Positions 32,901 to 47,900 of a stretch of 64,000 nt of DNA are shown piece after piece. The position numbers and the translations under genes are program-made. The notes beneath the pieces were generated by a model. It saw only the letters and a list, made by a program, of their open reading frames with translations. It did not search any database and was not told the DNA's origin. Numbering within the stretch: position 1 is the stretch's first letter; each line of letters begins with the position of its first letter. The stretch covers positions 1 through 64,000 of the forward strand of contig VYZB01000024.1 in the NCBI GenBank assembly GCA_013397455.1, given 5' to 3'. The DNA is from Crotophaga sulcirostris. Lineage: Eukaryota > Chordata > Aves > Cuculiformes > Crotophagidae.

Positions 32901-35900
32901 ATTGGTTGGAGGAGGATCCCAGGCACTTCACATTAGTTAGTGTGCCTGTTGGTCAATCACTTGTCTGTTTAAAGCCAGTCAACTGGAAAAGCTGGACAGA
33001 GTATGTTTCTGAAGGTGCCTTATTTAGGGCTTTGTAGTAGCTGCCTCTGCTTTGGATTCAGGATGACTAACCTCATTTTGAAGGTAGACCTTGAGCAGAA
33101 GGGGTGACTGTAGCCATGTTATTTATCCATTCAGCTCACTCCAAATGTTGAGGTTCAGGAGCTTGGACTCAGCCTGAGAATATGAAAACCCGAAGCTCCA
33201 GCTTTCTAGAGTAGTTGCATAGTTAAGAACCAAAGATGTCTTTCATGGGATAGTTCTTGTTCATGGATAGAACTCGTCTATGTAGAAGGGAAGACAGAAT
33301 GTGTGGGCCGGAGAATATGGCAAGAGAGAAGTTTCACAGATCTCTAGTGAGAAAGGGAACGAGTTCTGCTCCTTCCTAGTAGTGCTGCTTCTACATCTGA
33401 TCAAATAGTTTTTAAATGGAAAGAGGCCCTGTCATCCTAGAACCACATAGGTTGGAAAGGGTTCAGCTAGACCAGTTTCCTGCTCAAAGCTGGTCCAGCT
33501 ACAGCAGGTTACTCAGACTTGCTTAGCTGGATTTTGTATATGTGCAAGGGTGAAGATTCCACAGCCTTTCTGGATGACTTATTCTGATGTTTCATCACCC
33601 TCATGATTGTGGGAGAGGGAACAAAAAACAAGCAAGCAACAATAACAAAAAAAAAGCCTTCACATTTTTCTTGTCAGAAACTTCCTGTATTCCATCTTGA
33701 ATCCATTTTCTCTCGTTCTATTCTTGAGCATCTCTGAGAGGAGCCATACTTTATCTTCACTTTGCCTTTCCATTCAGTTGTTATAGAGAGCAGCAAGGTC
33801 TTTCCTTTTTATTCTCTTCTTAAGATGGAAAAACTCAGTTCTCAGCCTTGTTTCATCATCATGTGCTTCAGTCCCCTACCAGTCTTGGTCACCTCTGAAA
33901 CAGGGACCGGAGTTCAACAATTTTGCTTATTTTCTTTCTTGTGTGCATGTGCATATTGCTCTATAATGACTTTTACTTGGATAACGGGATAATCACACTC
34001 TCTTACAATGTTGTGTGGTAGTAAAGTCACTTTCTGAGAAACCTGAGTGTCAGACTGCCCTCAGTCTGGGAAGGCTTTTTTTTTTTTTTTTCCTAGGTGA
34101 ATACTGTAGACTGCTAAATGGTGTAGGTGGATGACTATATTTTTTTTTTTCGTTTGTGTACACAACTGATGATGATGCAATTCAAGCTGCATGTAGATAT
34201 TGTTTATATTGACTTTAACAAGGCTTTTGGCACATTAAAAGGCTGTGGGATTTCTGTTTTTAAACTTCTTTGTAGACAAACCAATGAAGTATGGAATAGG
34301 TAGTGGACAGTCAAGTGGATTGAAAACTGTCTCAGCTGCGGGGCTCATAGGTTTGTGATCAGCAGCACCCATTCCAGGTATAGACCAGTCTCTGATGGTG
34401 TACCCCAGGGGTCCAGCACTGTTTAGCATCTTCATTGATGACCCGGATGGTGGGACAGAGTGCACTCTGAGTTTGCAAATGATACGAAGATGAAAGGAGC
34501 GGCTGATGCTTGAGATGATTGTACTGCCATCAGAGGGAGCTTGACAGCCTGGAGAAACAGGCTAACTGGAACTTCATGAAGTTCAACAAAGAAAGAGAAG
34601 TGCCAAGTCATGCACTCAGGGAGGAATAACCCCTCACACCAGCAGAAGCTGGGGCCGGCTGGCTGGAAAGCAGCTTTGCGGAAAAGCCCTTGGGGTCCTG
34701 GTGGGTGCGAAGTTGAAGATGAGCCAGCAATGTGCCCTTGCAGCAAGGCAGACCAGCAGTCTTCAGGGCTCCATTTGAAGGAGCATTGCCAGCAGGTAGA
34801 GAGAAGTGATCCTTCCCCTCTGCTAGTGCTGGGGGGGCACAAGAAAGTGTTTTATTGTAAGGGTGGTTAAGCACTGGAAGAGATTGCTGCCAGGGAGGTT
34901 GTAGAGTCTCCATCCTTGGAAATGTTTGAAACCCAACGGAGTTCTGAGCTGCCTGCTTTGGCAGACCCTGCTGAGATGAGGTTTTGGACTAGATAATCTC
35001 TATATCTGTGAAGAAGAAAAAAGTAGTGGTTGCAGGCAAGCAGTCATAATTGCAGCAAGACACTGTTGTGAGGGAGGATAGGTAAGTATTTGAGATCTTG
35101 CCAAGCTGAAACTCCATTGTTACAAAAGCTAGATTAGAGGTGATACAGGTATGTGATTTCTAAAAGTTAAACAAGTATCCTTTCTTGTTTATTAACAACT
35201 GTAAGCCTATCGCAGGGTTAACATTAGCGAGGTAGACAAGAAATTATCTGACAGTAGTGCCCAGCAGCCTCAAAAATTAATCTGCTTATATGGCACGTGA
35301 TCTGAGAGAAATCTAAAAATATTTTAAAATATAAAAATAGCTGCTATTGCTGTCATTTAAAGGTAGGCATAACACGGGGACAGGGAATAAGAATGGATGG
35401 ATAAGATGCTTGTGGACCATGAATGGATCTCTGAAAACAACAGCAAGTAGCTTATGGTTGGTGCAGCTGATGGAGTTGCAGAACTCCATAGTAGTTCCAG
35501 TTTTAAATATGTTGGATTTAGTTATCTGTTAAGTATTTTGGGTTTTCAGCAACTGCTTAATCTGCTAGCGTCAGTGTTTATTTAACAGTATGTATTTACG
35601 TTTTATTAGAACACACTGGGAATTATTTACAGATTTTGAAAAGGCATTTTCCTTCAAATATTTGTTTTAGAAAAATAAATTTTGAGTATTTTCATCTACT
35701 GCCTTGCCTGTGAGTATCTGGAATAAATCTCAGTATGCAGTTGTCTTTAAAATAAAAACATCTCCTTTTTACAGTAAAGCCATTTCTAAATCAAGAAGAA
35801 TATCAAAGAACTGAGGATATAGTTAAAAAATTTGAAAATGGGATTGGGAAAGAGTTGCATCAGAAATTACTGGAAAGAGCTAAAACAAGAAGGAACTGGG

Positions 35901-38900
35901 TACGTATTTAGATATGCAAGAAAGCATAATTGAACTGATGGAAAGATGCTTTCGCTTTTTTGATTTTTTAATATCTTCCTTTTATCTACCACTTAGCCTG
36001 TGGATATGAACATATTCAGTTATTTATGTGTGATTTGTTTTTTCAAAGTTGAGTGACTAAGAGTTCAGTAACTGAAATGTTAAATTACCTTAACAGCTTT
36101 TGAATGCTTTGTCTGTCAGTCTCCACTTCTATCACTGGCCTTCCCCCTCCCCCCAAAAAACGGAGAGAAAGAAAAAGTAAAATTTAGCATTTTGTCTCTT
36201 TCTTGCCTGAATAAAGCTATATGGTAACATTTTAAAGTTGCCTTTCAACAGAGAAAGGGATACAAAAGGGGTTATTACCAAGTGGAATTCATGAGGACTT
36301 TGATAATCTCGACATGACATATTCCAGAGTGGGGATTTTCAGATGAGAATGATGATGAGAGAAAAAATACATTATGAAACATCCATCTCGGATCCTCTCT
36401 CACACAAATCTCCTTTCCCTCCATTTTTCATGGAATAATCTGTCTGGTATTCGCAACAGTTGCAGCTGACATCTATAAGAGTTTAAGATGATGAATATCA
36501 GGGAAGAACTCATCATGATTTACAGTTTAACAGTCTTAAACAGTACTGAATTTTATTTGAAGTTTGAAAATAGAAGAGTTAAATATATTGTTACCCTCAG
36601 CAGTTAGTTTTTGACCACTGTCTTGCTTTCTTTTACATAGGAACTAGTATGCAAAATACTTCTTACAAAAAAAGTAGTAAAAAAAGCAGGCAGTTGAACA
36701 ATTGGGTGATTATTAAAGAGTTAATGACTGAAACTTAATTCTGATGCTAAACATTTTCCATTTTCAGCTGGAGGACTGGTGGCTGAATGTGGCTTATCTT
36801 GATCTTCGCATATCAACACAAATACACGGTAATATGGGAGGCGCCAGTCCTTTTATTGAACACTACTGGCCACCCAAAGAGGGCACTCAGATTGAAAGAG
36901 CAAGTTTGAATATATGGCACTCCCTGAAATTGTGGGATCTATTACGAAAGTAAGACTTTAAGAAAAAATAATTTATTCTGAATATTCATGTTCTATGTGT
37001 ACTGTAGTCGCAAAAATATGTTTATGTTCATTGGCATGCATTCTGTGAAGTAAAAGATTGGCTTGTCTTACTTTGATTTACTTGCATAATTGTCATCTCT
37101 CTTGTTTAATTTTGGTGTATTTGTTTACTACAGAGAGAAGATGCCTACAGAGCGAGCTGGGAATGTTGTTCTGGATATGAACCAATTTCGAATGCTCTTC
37201 TGCACTTGCAAAATTCCTGGAGTTACCAGAGACTCTCTCGTCAATTATTTTAAAACTGGTAAACAAAGGCAAATTGTGGGTTAATATAAAGAAATTATTT
37301 TGTATTAATGGGCTAATGGAGTGGTCATTTTAACCGTAAAATACTTGTTTCCTCAAGCTCTAAATCACATATTCGTCATTGAATGCTTGTATAAGGAAGC
37401 GGATAAGATATCTGATCTACAAACACCATTTTTGGTCCAATATTTAGTCATTTCTAAATAAGATTAAAAGAAAGCTCTGCTTAAAATTGTTTGTTACCTT
37501 CCTGATGCCTATAAGTGTGCCAGCATTAAGAACTGAAAAAAGACAAATTTTATGTATTACAAATACGGGTAGATTCTGTGTATTTTACAGATGGAATTTC
37601 AGCATTGTAACTAATGGCACCTTTTTCCACAAACGCATTTCTCAAGAGTGCTCCAATACATTCTGTTGAGATAATTCTTACTAATTTTCTATCATTGTGC
37701 TATTTCTTGGCTTTGTCAGCTGCTTCTACTTTCAGTCTTGAAAGTACTCACTCCATAGTGTTTCTTGAAGCCATGCTCTTAAACTTCCAAACGTTTTCTG
37801 GGGTGCAGGATCAAGAGCTAAGGTAGAAGTGTAATGGTCTCGTTCATCCTCCACTAACAAACACTGTAGTACTAGTAATCAGATAACTGAAATCCTAGGA
37901 CCCCTTCCACACATGTTCTGAAGCGTCCAGAGTTGTTGAGCAGTGCCACTCTAGATGATCATGGGAGATGTGAGTTTCTGTAAGACTTGGCATTTCAGGA
38001 AGGAGGTATTGTTTTGCTTCATAGGAAAGTTATAAGGAAATCTCCATACCACAGGATGTGACAAGAAAATGCAGAAGTTGAAGGCAAGTTTCAAGGGTTT
38101 TATCTTAGTGTTATGGTTGAAGAGTCAGTTTAAATACCAAAACATATAAGAAACATTAAAATGGTGGAAACTTAAGTTTTGATCACACTTAATAAAGCTA
38201 CTATCCTGGGGAGGTGCAAGTTATGTCATCCATGTCCCTTTTCTCCCTTAAAATATTGTAAGAACTTGATATAAGCAAGATTGTTTAATAACTTTTCATG
38301 TTGTACATGGCACATGATACCCAATTTCATGCAGACTGTCTGCCTTCAGGTGACATATTTAGTCCAGTTAGTTGTCTTTGTTCTCTGTGATTCATGGAGA
38401 AATATGAACAACTCCAGAGAAGTATTTAGGCCATCAAAATATGCAGGTATCTAACACTGGCAAAAGAAATTTCTGTCTGGAGAGGGATAATGTTTTTCTC
38501 CTTTGGTTGTAGAGGGAACTGACGTGCTCTAAACACTTGTCTAGAAAAAAAGTGTCTACATTGTAGAGAAGGGCACCTAAAATTTGATAAGTAATGTCAG
38601 CTTGGAGTCAAAGACCATGCTAAATGCCAACAGAGCCTGATCAGTGGAACCTGAAGAAATACTTGATTCTGCCTACAGCAAATATCTTAATGAGAACAGG
38701 TGAAGAACTCATTAGATGCCATAAATATATTGGGTAGACCAACTAGTGAGATTTTAGGCACTTAATTCTAAGTATGATAACTTCCAAACTCAGTTCTACC
38801 CTTGCTTTAGACAGCTAAGGTTAGGAGGCTGCTGCATAAAGTAGCTGAATTTGATTTGATCCCTTCTGATTTTTGTTACGTTGGAAATTCATTTTATGAT

Positions 38901-41900
38901 TTGTGAAGGTGAAGTTTACATTAAATGACAAATTCCCCATTCCATTGTGTCTTTAATCAGATAGGTATTGAATTGTGTTATCTGACGTAGAACGTAGGAC
39001 CATAAAGGTAGATATAGTTAAGACTTCTGCAGATGCATATTCCTTTAAATACTTGTGGGGAAAGTCGCATACATTTTTTTCTTCTTTTTCTCAAGGTGGA
39101 ATATTGGACTAAAAGAGATGTAGCACAGTGGCTCAGTTTGCAAAAAATGTAGCCACGTTTCTTGGGGTTTTAACATTCTTGTTCTGTCAGAATATTTTCT
39201 AACTTTATTTAGTCTTACTTCCAGATAGATGGGTTCAATAAGGCAATACTGTGCAAGTGTACATGGCCTAGTGAGGGCCAGTACTATGTGCATTTCTGCA
39301 TAGAGGCAAAATTGGTGTCAGTGTTCCCTTTTTACAGATGTGCAGGTTACAGTTCGGATCTTGAGCTGCATAACTGAAACAAGTTGTGTAAACACAACTC
39401 AAAGGACTCAGTCATGCAAAATGACTTAGCAGCAGGTTTGCTGCATTGTGTTAATCCCTTTAAAATACAAAACCAAAACTCATGCAAGAGAGAAATGTTG
39501 CTAGATCAACTTCCAGCAAGCAACACTCATTTCAGCAGAGGGTGTTCCTGCCTAGAAGAGACACACACACACACAAATTGCTACTAGGTAATGATGATCA
39601 CTTGAAGTATTAAATAACAGTGGAAGTTATGTACTTCTGAATATGTGTAAAAATGTCTTCAAATTTGCAATAAGATCATATTTCACTTCAAAAGTTACTC
39701 TTTTTTTCTTCTTTATTGTTTTTAACTGTATGAAGTCTGCCTCATTTTGAACAAAAAAAGGGTCTGTAGGACTTGCTGAGTGTTTTTTCCTTCATCTTTC
39801 CCAACGGCTGGATTTTCATTTTTTGTTTCATTTCAGAGACTGAAGGTGAATGCCCATCTCACTTAATAGTCCTGTGTCGAGGTCGAGTGTTTTCATTTGA
39901 TGCTATACATGAAGGCAATATGGTGACTCCTCCAGAGATTTTCAGGTTTTCAAACTACCTTCTTTCAAATGAGCTGTCCTATTTAAGCTACCTACCAAAG
40001 AGAGTCTTTCCTTTGCTATCCCCTTCACCCCAAAGAATTAGGTGTGAGAGAGGCCAGAGCTTCTCCCCTAGTTGAGGGTTCAGATTTAAGTAAATTCTTG
40101 TGTAGTGAATGGCATCTTGCCATGAAGCATGATTATCATCTACTGTAGTAATACACTCATAGAACATCTCGCAAAATAGCTGAACGAAGATGTTTCGGTA
40201 GGAAACATTGTTTGTGTGAAGTTTCTTGACATGGAATTATTTGGATTATAAGTAACATCATTCCTTTCACGACCAATCCACATTAATAATTGTCTCATTG
40301 CTACTTAATCATTATCAACTGTTATATTGATTCAAATCTATTACATTTCTGGTCAGTTTTCTCAAGAATGAAGGGGCTGTGATTCCAGTTAGTGAGTGCC
40401 ACGAAGTCTAAAATCACGGTGTACACTGATTGACTTTCTGCTAGCTACAGAGCAATACGGCAGCATTTCACTTGCATAGCTTGTCTTTGTGCCAGACCTG
40501 TGACAACCAGCCATATTTGTGGCTCTTCATATTCCTGAGCTGCTGCAAAGGAACAGAGAGAAAGAATTTGGTTATTTAAATAGTAGATTTCAGTACTAGT
40601 GCAACTGGCAATGCTTTAAAGCTTTTCCATGCAGTACCTTTCTTATCTCTCAGTAGCATGCAGAGGTGCCAGCTTTTCAAATTGGCAATACAGTTCTACT
40701 CTGTCGGTCAAACTCTGACACATACAGAGGTAGTTTCAGCAGAAGTCTTTTGTGATCAATTTGGGATCTGTGTCCATCTACTTATGAAAGAGGGATTGTG
40801 CCTTTCATCTAGGAATAACTTATTGCATTTGTCAAAGTGCTGTTTGTAGAGCACAACAGAAGACTTGTAATTAAAATTGGCAAATTTTTTTTTGCCAGAT
40901 TGCTTACGCAAGACAAAAACTAGTTAAAGAAGCTGAAAAAATCACTTTTTTTTTTTTTTTTTGAAAGTCTATTACTTTAATACTTAAGATATTTAAGTAT
41001 ATGTATTTCTAATTTCTGAAGTTGTACCTGTTAGATCAAGAAGGAATAAAGAGATTAATATCTGGAATACAATGGAATACAGACAAAAATCCCTAAAGCT
41101 TTCTGTTGCCTATAGAAAGGGCAGGTTGGTTTTGGTTTGTGGGGTGGTTTGTTGTTTTTTTTTAAATCTCATCATGGGTATCTTATATTTTTTGAGAACA
41201 GTGTAACTAGTGATCAGTAGTGAAGTTGAACAGGCACGAGTGCCAGAACAAAGGACAAGTCAGATTAAACACCTGTAACTTATGACGTTCCATTAACCCT
41301 AGAACAACGTGTGAAAACTGAATTTGCAAACTGGAAGTTAGCTCTTTTGTTAATGACTCCTCAAAGGGAAAATGCAAAGAAAAGTTAGGAAGGGAAGTAT
41401 TCTTGTGTAGTTCTGCCTCACTACTTTGGATGTGCTGTAGCTACTTTTCTGCGTTAAATTTCAGTGTTTATCTTGAGTGGAAGTTTTCCCCTTCTATCTG
41501 ATTATTTGCTATAAAAGCTGTGAAATTGCAGTATTGCAGATGTCTTCTGCTCAGGAAATCCTGATCTGCACAGCTGAAGTCTTAAATCCAGTTTAATATT
41601 AAGTGCATACGTCACACTTAGGATCATGGTTGTTTACATGTAAGTTTGTATAGGCTGTTATCTACAATTGAATTAACCATTAGTGACTGAAAATAGAGCA
41701 GGTGTTCAGCTGTGCTTAGGGTGGGAGGCAGCTAATTTGTGCTTCCTGAAAATTCACATTTACTTGTGAATGTGGAACTGAAATTCCAGCTTGGCAAAAC
41801 AGAGGAAGATAAAAAGGGTGATTTTTATCTTCTCTCCATATGTTCTTTGTTAACTTCAGTTTTTGAAATCTTCTTAAAGGCAACTTACATATATCCAGAG

Positions 41901-44900
41901 GACATGCCATAGTGAACCAGATGGACCAGGACTGGCAGCCCTAACAAGCAACGAAAGGACAATATGGGCAGAGGTGGGAATACCATAACAGCTGATTCCT
42001 TAGAAAAGCATTGTGATCATTGGAAATACATAAACTCACTAGCTTTGTCTTTTTATGCTTTCTAGTTGCGTGAATATTTGATTGGTCTTGATCCAAAAAA
42101 CTTAACTCTTCTGGAAAAAATTCAGAGAAGTTTGTTTGTGGTCTGCCTGGATGATGCTAGTCCCCATGCAACTCCTGAAGACTACACTGAGGTAGCTAAG
42201 GATTTTTGGTAATTCATATCTCATCCTGTTTATATAAAAATTTCTTCTGCATGTGTGCAGGCTCTTTCTGTACAGAAGTAGCAGTTCTTACTCTTTCGGA
42301 ACAAAGAAAAAGAGGCCGATAAATGTGCAGATAATGCTTCTTGTTGATCCACAGGATTACTCAAATAGTTTGAATAATCAGAACATTGGATGTGGGAATG
42401 GCTGAAATCCATCTTCATAATCTTTTAGCCTTCTATGCTTTCAGAATCCTCAGGAACACAGTCATCAAATTGTTACCACTCTTAATTTAAAAACTTGGAA
42501 TTGTAATTATGTTTCAACTGGATGAAAATGTCTTATCTCTTGGGGAAGACTCACCATCTTACTGTTGGCTTGGTTTAGCTGACAGAGATTGAGATACTTG
42601 GTATTTTTGAAAACCCACGATGTGTAACTTTTGCTTTAGGTTACAAAGCTGGGGCTAATAGGTGACCCAACTGTACGCTGGGGAGACAAATCCTACAATA
42701 TGATAAACTTTTCCAATGGAACCTGTAGCACATTCGCTGATGTAAGTTGAAAAATCCTGCCCCCTCCCTGTAAACCTTTCAAGGATTTATTTACTACATT
42801 TTCTCTTTCAGAGTATTATTTTTAAAGTTAGTGTGTTCCTTTCTAGTGTAGCCTTGTTTACCAGGCACCTTGTCTGTCAGGTTTCTAAAAAGCAGCCTGT
42901 TCTCAGTGATTGATATTACACCATTCTTAAATTAAGAACATGAGTTCTGAAATCCTAATCTTTTTAATAGTATTTCATGAGGGAGTTCCAAAGGCAAAAA
43001 AAATATATTGCACAAGAGGGCTTAAAATTAACTCTTTGTTTTATGTAGCTATTTGAACTGCTGTATTTTTAAGTTATGATTTTTCAAAATTCATTTTTGA
43101 ATGGCCAGAAGGGACTACATCCTGCCTGATGTCTGCTATTTCACAGCAGTGCTATATTGTGCTTCCCTGTGTGGCTGCAGAGCAGTCAGAACAGTGGGTG
43201 GACTTACAGTAATTCTGTATGTATTGTAGAACTAGAAAAACAGATCCGACAATGTGCAGTAAAGCTGTTGGTCTGCAGGGAAAAGAGTGGGGTAGGGAAT
43301 GAAAGCAAATTGATCCTCTTGCAATTATCCAAGTAATGTGATATCTTCTCTTATGATTCTAGCATTCTCCTATCGATGGCATGGCTTTGGTTAGTATGTT
43401 TGCTTTTGTCGAAAAGAAGGTTATTGAAAATGAGGGAAGATGGAAGGTATCTATCCTTTAAACTTTCAAGTGTATTAGTTAGTGTGTCTTTTCTTTTGGA
43501 TAACATATTCAGTTTTCTCTTCTGTCTGTCTGTCTGCATCCTTCCAGGGATCAGATAAAGTGAGGGATATTCCATGGCCAGAGGAACTTGTATTTACAGT
43601 GGATCAAAAAGTTCTAAGTGGAATTAGACGTGCTAAAGAAGTGTATTACAACTTTTTTTGTTTTCTTGCTGCTTTTTTTTTTTGTAACTGTTAGTTTGGT
43701 TTTTGGTTTGGGGTTTTTTTGGGTTGTTTTTGTTTTTTTTTTTCCCATGCTGGAGAACAGGAGTGAATATGTAACTGATAAACTGATGAATCGGGGGACT
43801 TAACCTAAACCAGCAATTTAACAAATTTAACCAGTGTTGAGTGTGTCTTAGTTAAAGTAAACCAAGTTGTGATATTTCTTGACTTCTGTGGCTTTTCCTC
43901 CTTTGGTATGACAGGTGTCTGATGTGCAGCTGGTGAATTATGCCTTCACATCCTTTGGCAAAGCATTGCTTAAGAAGAAGGAACTTCATCCTGATACATT
44001 TGTGCAGCTTGCCCTTCAGCTGGCTTATTACAAATGCCATGGACGGTAAGAAAAATTCACTACCCAGGTCAGGAATAAAAAAAATAGATTCTTGAATAAA
44101 GGGATGGATCTGGAGATACAATGCCGCTGTGTAATTTGCTATGCTGACGTAAGAATGAACAAGTAAAGGGTTTTTACTGTAAAGAGGGAAGAAGACCTTA
44201 TTTTGCACCATTGAAATCCATGAGGCTTGTGCTCTTGGCTTAAGAAGAATTGTGTCCTTGTGCCCACAGGGATGGTGTGTGTACATATTGTGGAATGGAG
44301 GGCAGAAGACAATCCATGAAAATGTGGACTTGGGCTGTACAAAGTAAATAATTGGGCAAGTGCCAAACACAGAATGGGTTAGGATTCTAGTCATCTGTAG
44401 CAAATGAGAGCCATCAGTAAAATTGTTTGTCTTCTAAGCCTGTAAAAACCTCAGTGTCTCACTTCCTTTGGCACCATTAGATCTGAACTTTTGGTCAGAG
44501 TAATAGAGATCTATATAGTGACCCTCCAAATGTCTGACTCTGCATTTTTTGCATGTGTAATTTTATTGTATTACTTGTAAAAGACAGCATTCTTCCTGGT
44601 ATTAGTGATCCCAAATTTCTCCTTGCTAATTGCACTGATTACGGCTTGTATAAGTCATTACTGACCTGACAAGTATTTCTTGAAAAGGAGAGTCATCATA
44701 TGAGCATAATGTTTAGTGACTGGAGATACCTGTCTCATCATAAGAAAGGTCACTAGATCACAGTTTGCTGAATATTGGAAAAAATTAATTGTCTGACTAA
44801 AATAGCCTGTAAAATCTGTTCTAAACATACTTGTGTGTTTCATATCAGTTATATATTGAATGGTGGACTGTCACTGAGCTGTGGATGCTCCAGGTAAAAT

Positions 44901-47900
44901 GCTGGATGGGTGTCAGTGTGCAACAGAGAAGGATTTGAGGCTTTTCCTTGTAAAAGCATTGGGAGATGCTGCTTATTTCTAGTGTCTCTCTTAATTTTGG
45001 AGATTTTTGGACAATGTTGATGGTTCCTTTAATGGAAATATATAATGAAACTGAAGCTTGCATGATTTCAGCTTATTTATGCTGGAGGCTGGTAGATCTG
45101 TGGTCTGCAGAAAATAGCCATGACAATACAGTCTTTTCAAGGCATGGTTACAGGCAGCACTGGCATTTTTTCAGTCATCTCTCTCATACAAGGTTGCAGA
45201 ACTCCTTTGTGGTTTTTTCAAGAACAAAATTTGAAGAAAATTAGTGGCTTACTGATACTTGTAATGAGTTATATGCCCCTTATACTTGACACTGGTTAGG
45301 CCACACCTTGAGTACTATGTACAGTTCTGGGCCCCTCAGTTTGGGAAAGATGTCAGGATACTGGAGGGTGTCCAGAGGAGAGCAACGAAGATGGTGAAGG
45401 GGCTGGAGCACAAGCCCTACAAGGAGCGACTGAGCGAGCTGGGGTTGTTTAGCCTGGAGAAGAGGAGGCTCAGGGGAGACCTTATTGCTCTCTACAACTA
45501 CCTAAAAGGAGGTTGTAGTCAGGCAGGGGTTGGTCTCTTCTGTCAGGCGACCAGTGACAGAACTAGAGGACATAGACTCAAGCTTCGTCACAGGAGGTTT
45601 AGGCTTGATGTTAGGAAAAAATTCTTCACTGAAAGGGTGATTGGCCACTGGAATGCGCTGCCCAGGGAGGTGGTGGAGTCCCCAACCCTGGAGGTGTTTA
45701 AGAGGAGATTGGATGAGGCACTGAGTGCCATGGTTTAGATGATGGGTTGGTGTTAGTGTTGGGTTATAGGTTGGACTCTGTGATCTCAAAGGTCCTTTCC
45801 AACCTTGTAATACTGTGATACTGTGAGGCTAGATGTGTAGTATACTTTGCAGAACTTTTTTTTCCTTGAGAGAGCATATGGTTTTGTGAAGTTAATGAGA
45901 TACTCTTTCCTAATTTTTCTTTTTAGTCCAGGCTGCTGTTATGAAACTGCCATGACGAGGCGTTTCTATCATGGCCGCACAGAGACCATAAGATCATGTA
46001 CTGTGGAAGCAGTGGAGTGGTGCAAATCCATGCTGGATCCTTCTGACAGTGTAAATACTGAAATCCTACTTTAATCATCATGTGTTTAGAAGGCCTGTCA
46101 TTTGAACTGCTTAAAACTCATTTTCCTATTGCCTCATTAATGGGAGCTGGCCTGTTTCCAGTGAGACAGATTTCACATGTTGGGTTGCTTGAAGTCTGGC
46201 TCTGGTCATTGTGACTGAGGTGAGCTGTCATGTGTGGGCTTCTTTGTTTTTTCTATCCTATTTACCATTTGGTTTCAAGAATGTAAGTTTCTTGACTAGC
46301 ATTCAAATTTTTTTTCCCACCTCAAAGTAAGAGGGTTGGAACCAGTGTATTCTGCTGTGGAGTGATCTGTTTTACTTTGTAAGTGAAATCAGGAAATGTG
46401 AATCTACTTGAGTCTGAGAGCAAGGTTGAAATCTTTTTGTGTCCTAGTGACAACAGGAATATATTCCAGAGTTTGTCTCTGAATAGCTGAACTGGTGACC
46501 TTCTCTCTTCCCAGGAGCTACCCTCTGGTGCTTGGCTGGCAAAGTATGTCATGCCTTTCTTGCCAAACGAGAGCTGTACTAAAGCTCTTCCTGTTGTCCT
46601 CACTGCATGTTTCTCGGGTCCTGAGAAATGAAGCAAGGAGAAGATTTTTGAAATAAAGCGCTTGAATTTCTTTAGGAAATTCAAAGTTTCTATATTGTTA
46701 ATGCATCTGAGAAACATACAGGAATATGGCTGTCAGGAATTATGGGTGATTGCTAATTACAGTCTTCCAGAATGTATTTTCCTGGTCTTCACTGGCTCTT
46801 TTTGATGTGTTCTGCAGCTTTAAAACTTGGGTTTCCTGCCATTATTCAGATCTGTTTTCCTATTGCAAATGTTTTCCTCTTATTTCCCTACTCTTCATCT
46901 GCCTTCTAACCAGCCATCAGGATTTTATGGCTAGTACCCGTAGAGGTCTGTTACTTCAATACTAACTGTAGCCTTTTTCTTATTCTCTTTGTCATTTTAA
47001 ATAGTATCTCCAAACAGCTATTGCTGTTTTTTTTATGATAAACTCTTGAGGCTTAAAATTGTTAAATCTGTTTGATAGTGTTGTTTAAAAGTCTACTTTT
47101 AAGGTACTAGAAAATACCTAAAGTCAGGTGCTTCAGAAAAATCCTTTTGCTCAGCTGTTCTTTTGCCCCTTGTGAGCTTAGCAGGTTGATATTTATCCAT
47201 ATTGAGTAGTTACTACCCTTGTTTCTCGTTCTGTGCTGCAGCCTCTCATGTAATGAGTAAAAGTATAGAGAGTGCTTCTTAACTATTTAAGAAAATGGTA
47301 GGATTTCAAATCATACAAGCCAAGATCTTGGGTGTCTAGAGATGTTTCTCTAGGCCTCCTTTACTAAAATGTGTATTTGTATTCTGTTGTCTCTGGTTTT
47401 AATATGTAACCTTCAATATAAAATCAAAAACCCTGTCATATTGGGCAGAACTACTGCCGTGGAAGTAATGTTTCAATCAGCAGAAAGAAGTTGGGAATGC
47501 AGTTGGCATCTGTATAAATTTTAATTAGGGCCTTTTTTGTTTTGTTTTCTGCTTTTGCTTCACAGATTTTTTCATTTGTGTGTTTTAGGTTTGGTTTGTT
47601 GGTTTTTTCCCCATGAAAAATGATTATCATGTAAATGCAACTGCACCTGCTAAAAGCCAGTGTATTTCTAATTAAGTGGAACTGTAGGAAGTCTTTGGGT
47701 TTGGTTGCTCTAGTTCAGAGTGGTGACTTGCCATTGTTTTGGCTTGTTTGGGGAAGGGCATGAAGTGTAGAATACTATTCAAAAAAAAAGAAATCTGAGT
47801 AACAGAACAGAGATACAGGAAACAAATAAGCAAGTTCTCTTGAAAAAAAGGAATTTGGATTTGGGAGAAAGTTTGAGAGCAGTTCTGATGTACCTTTCAA

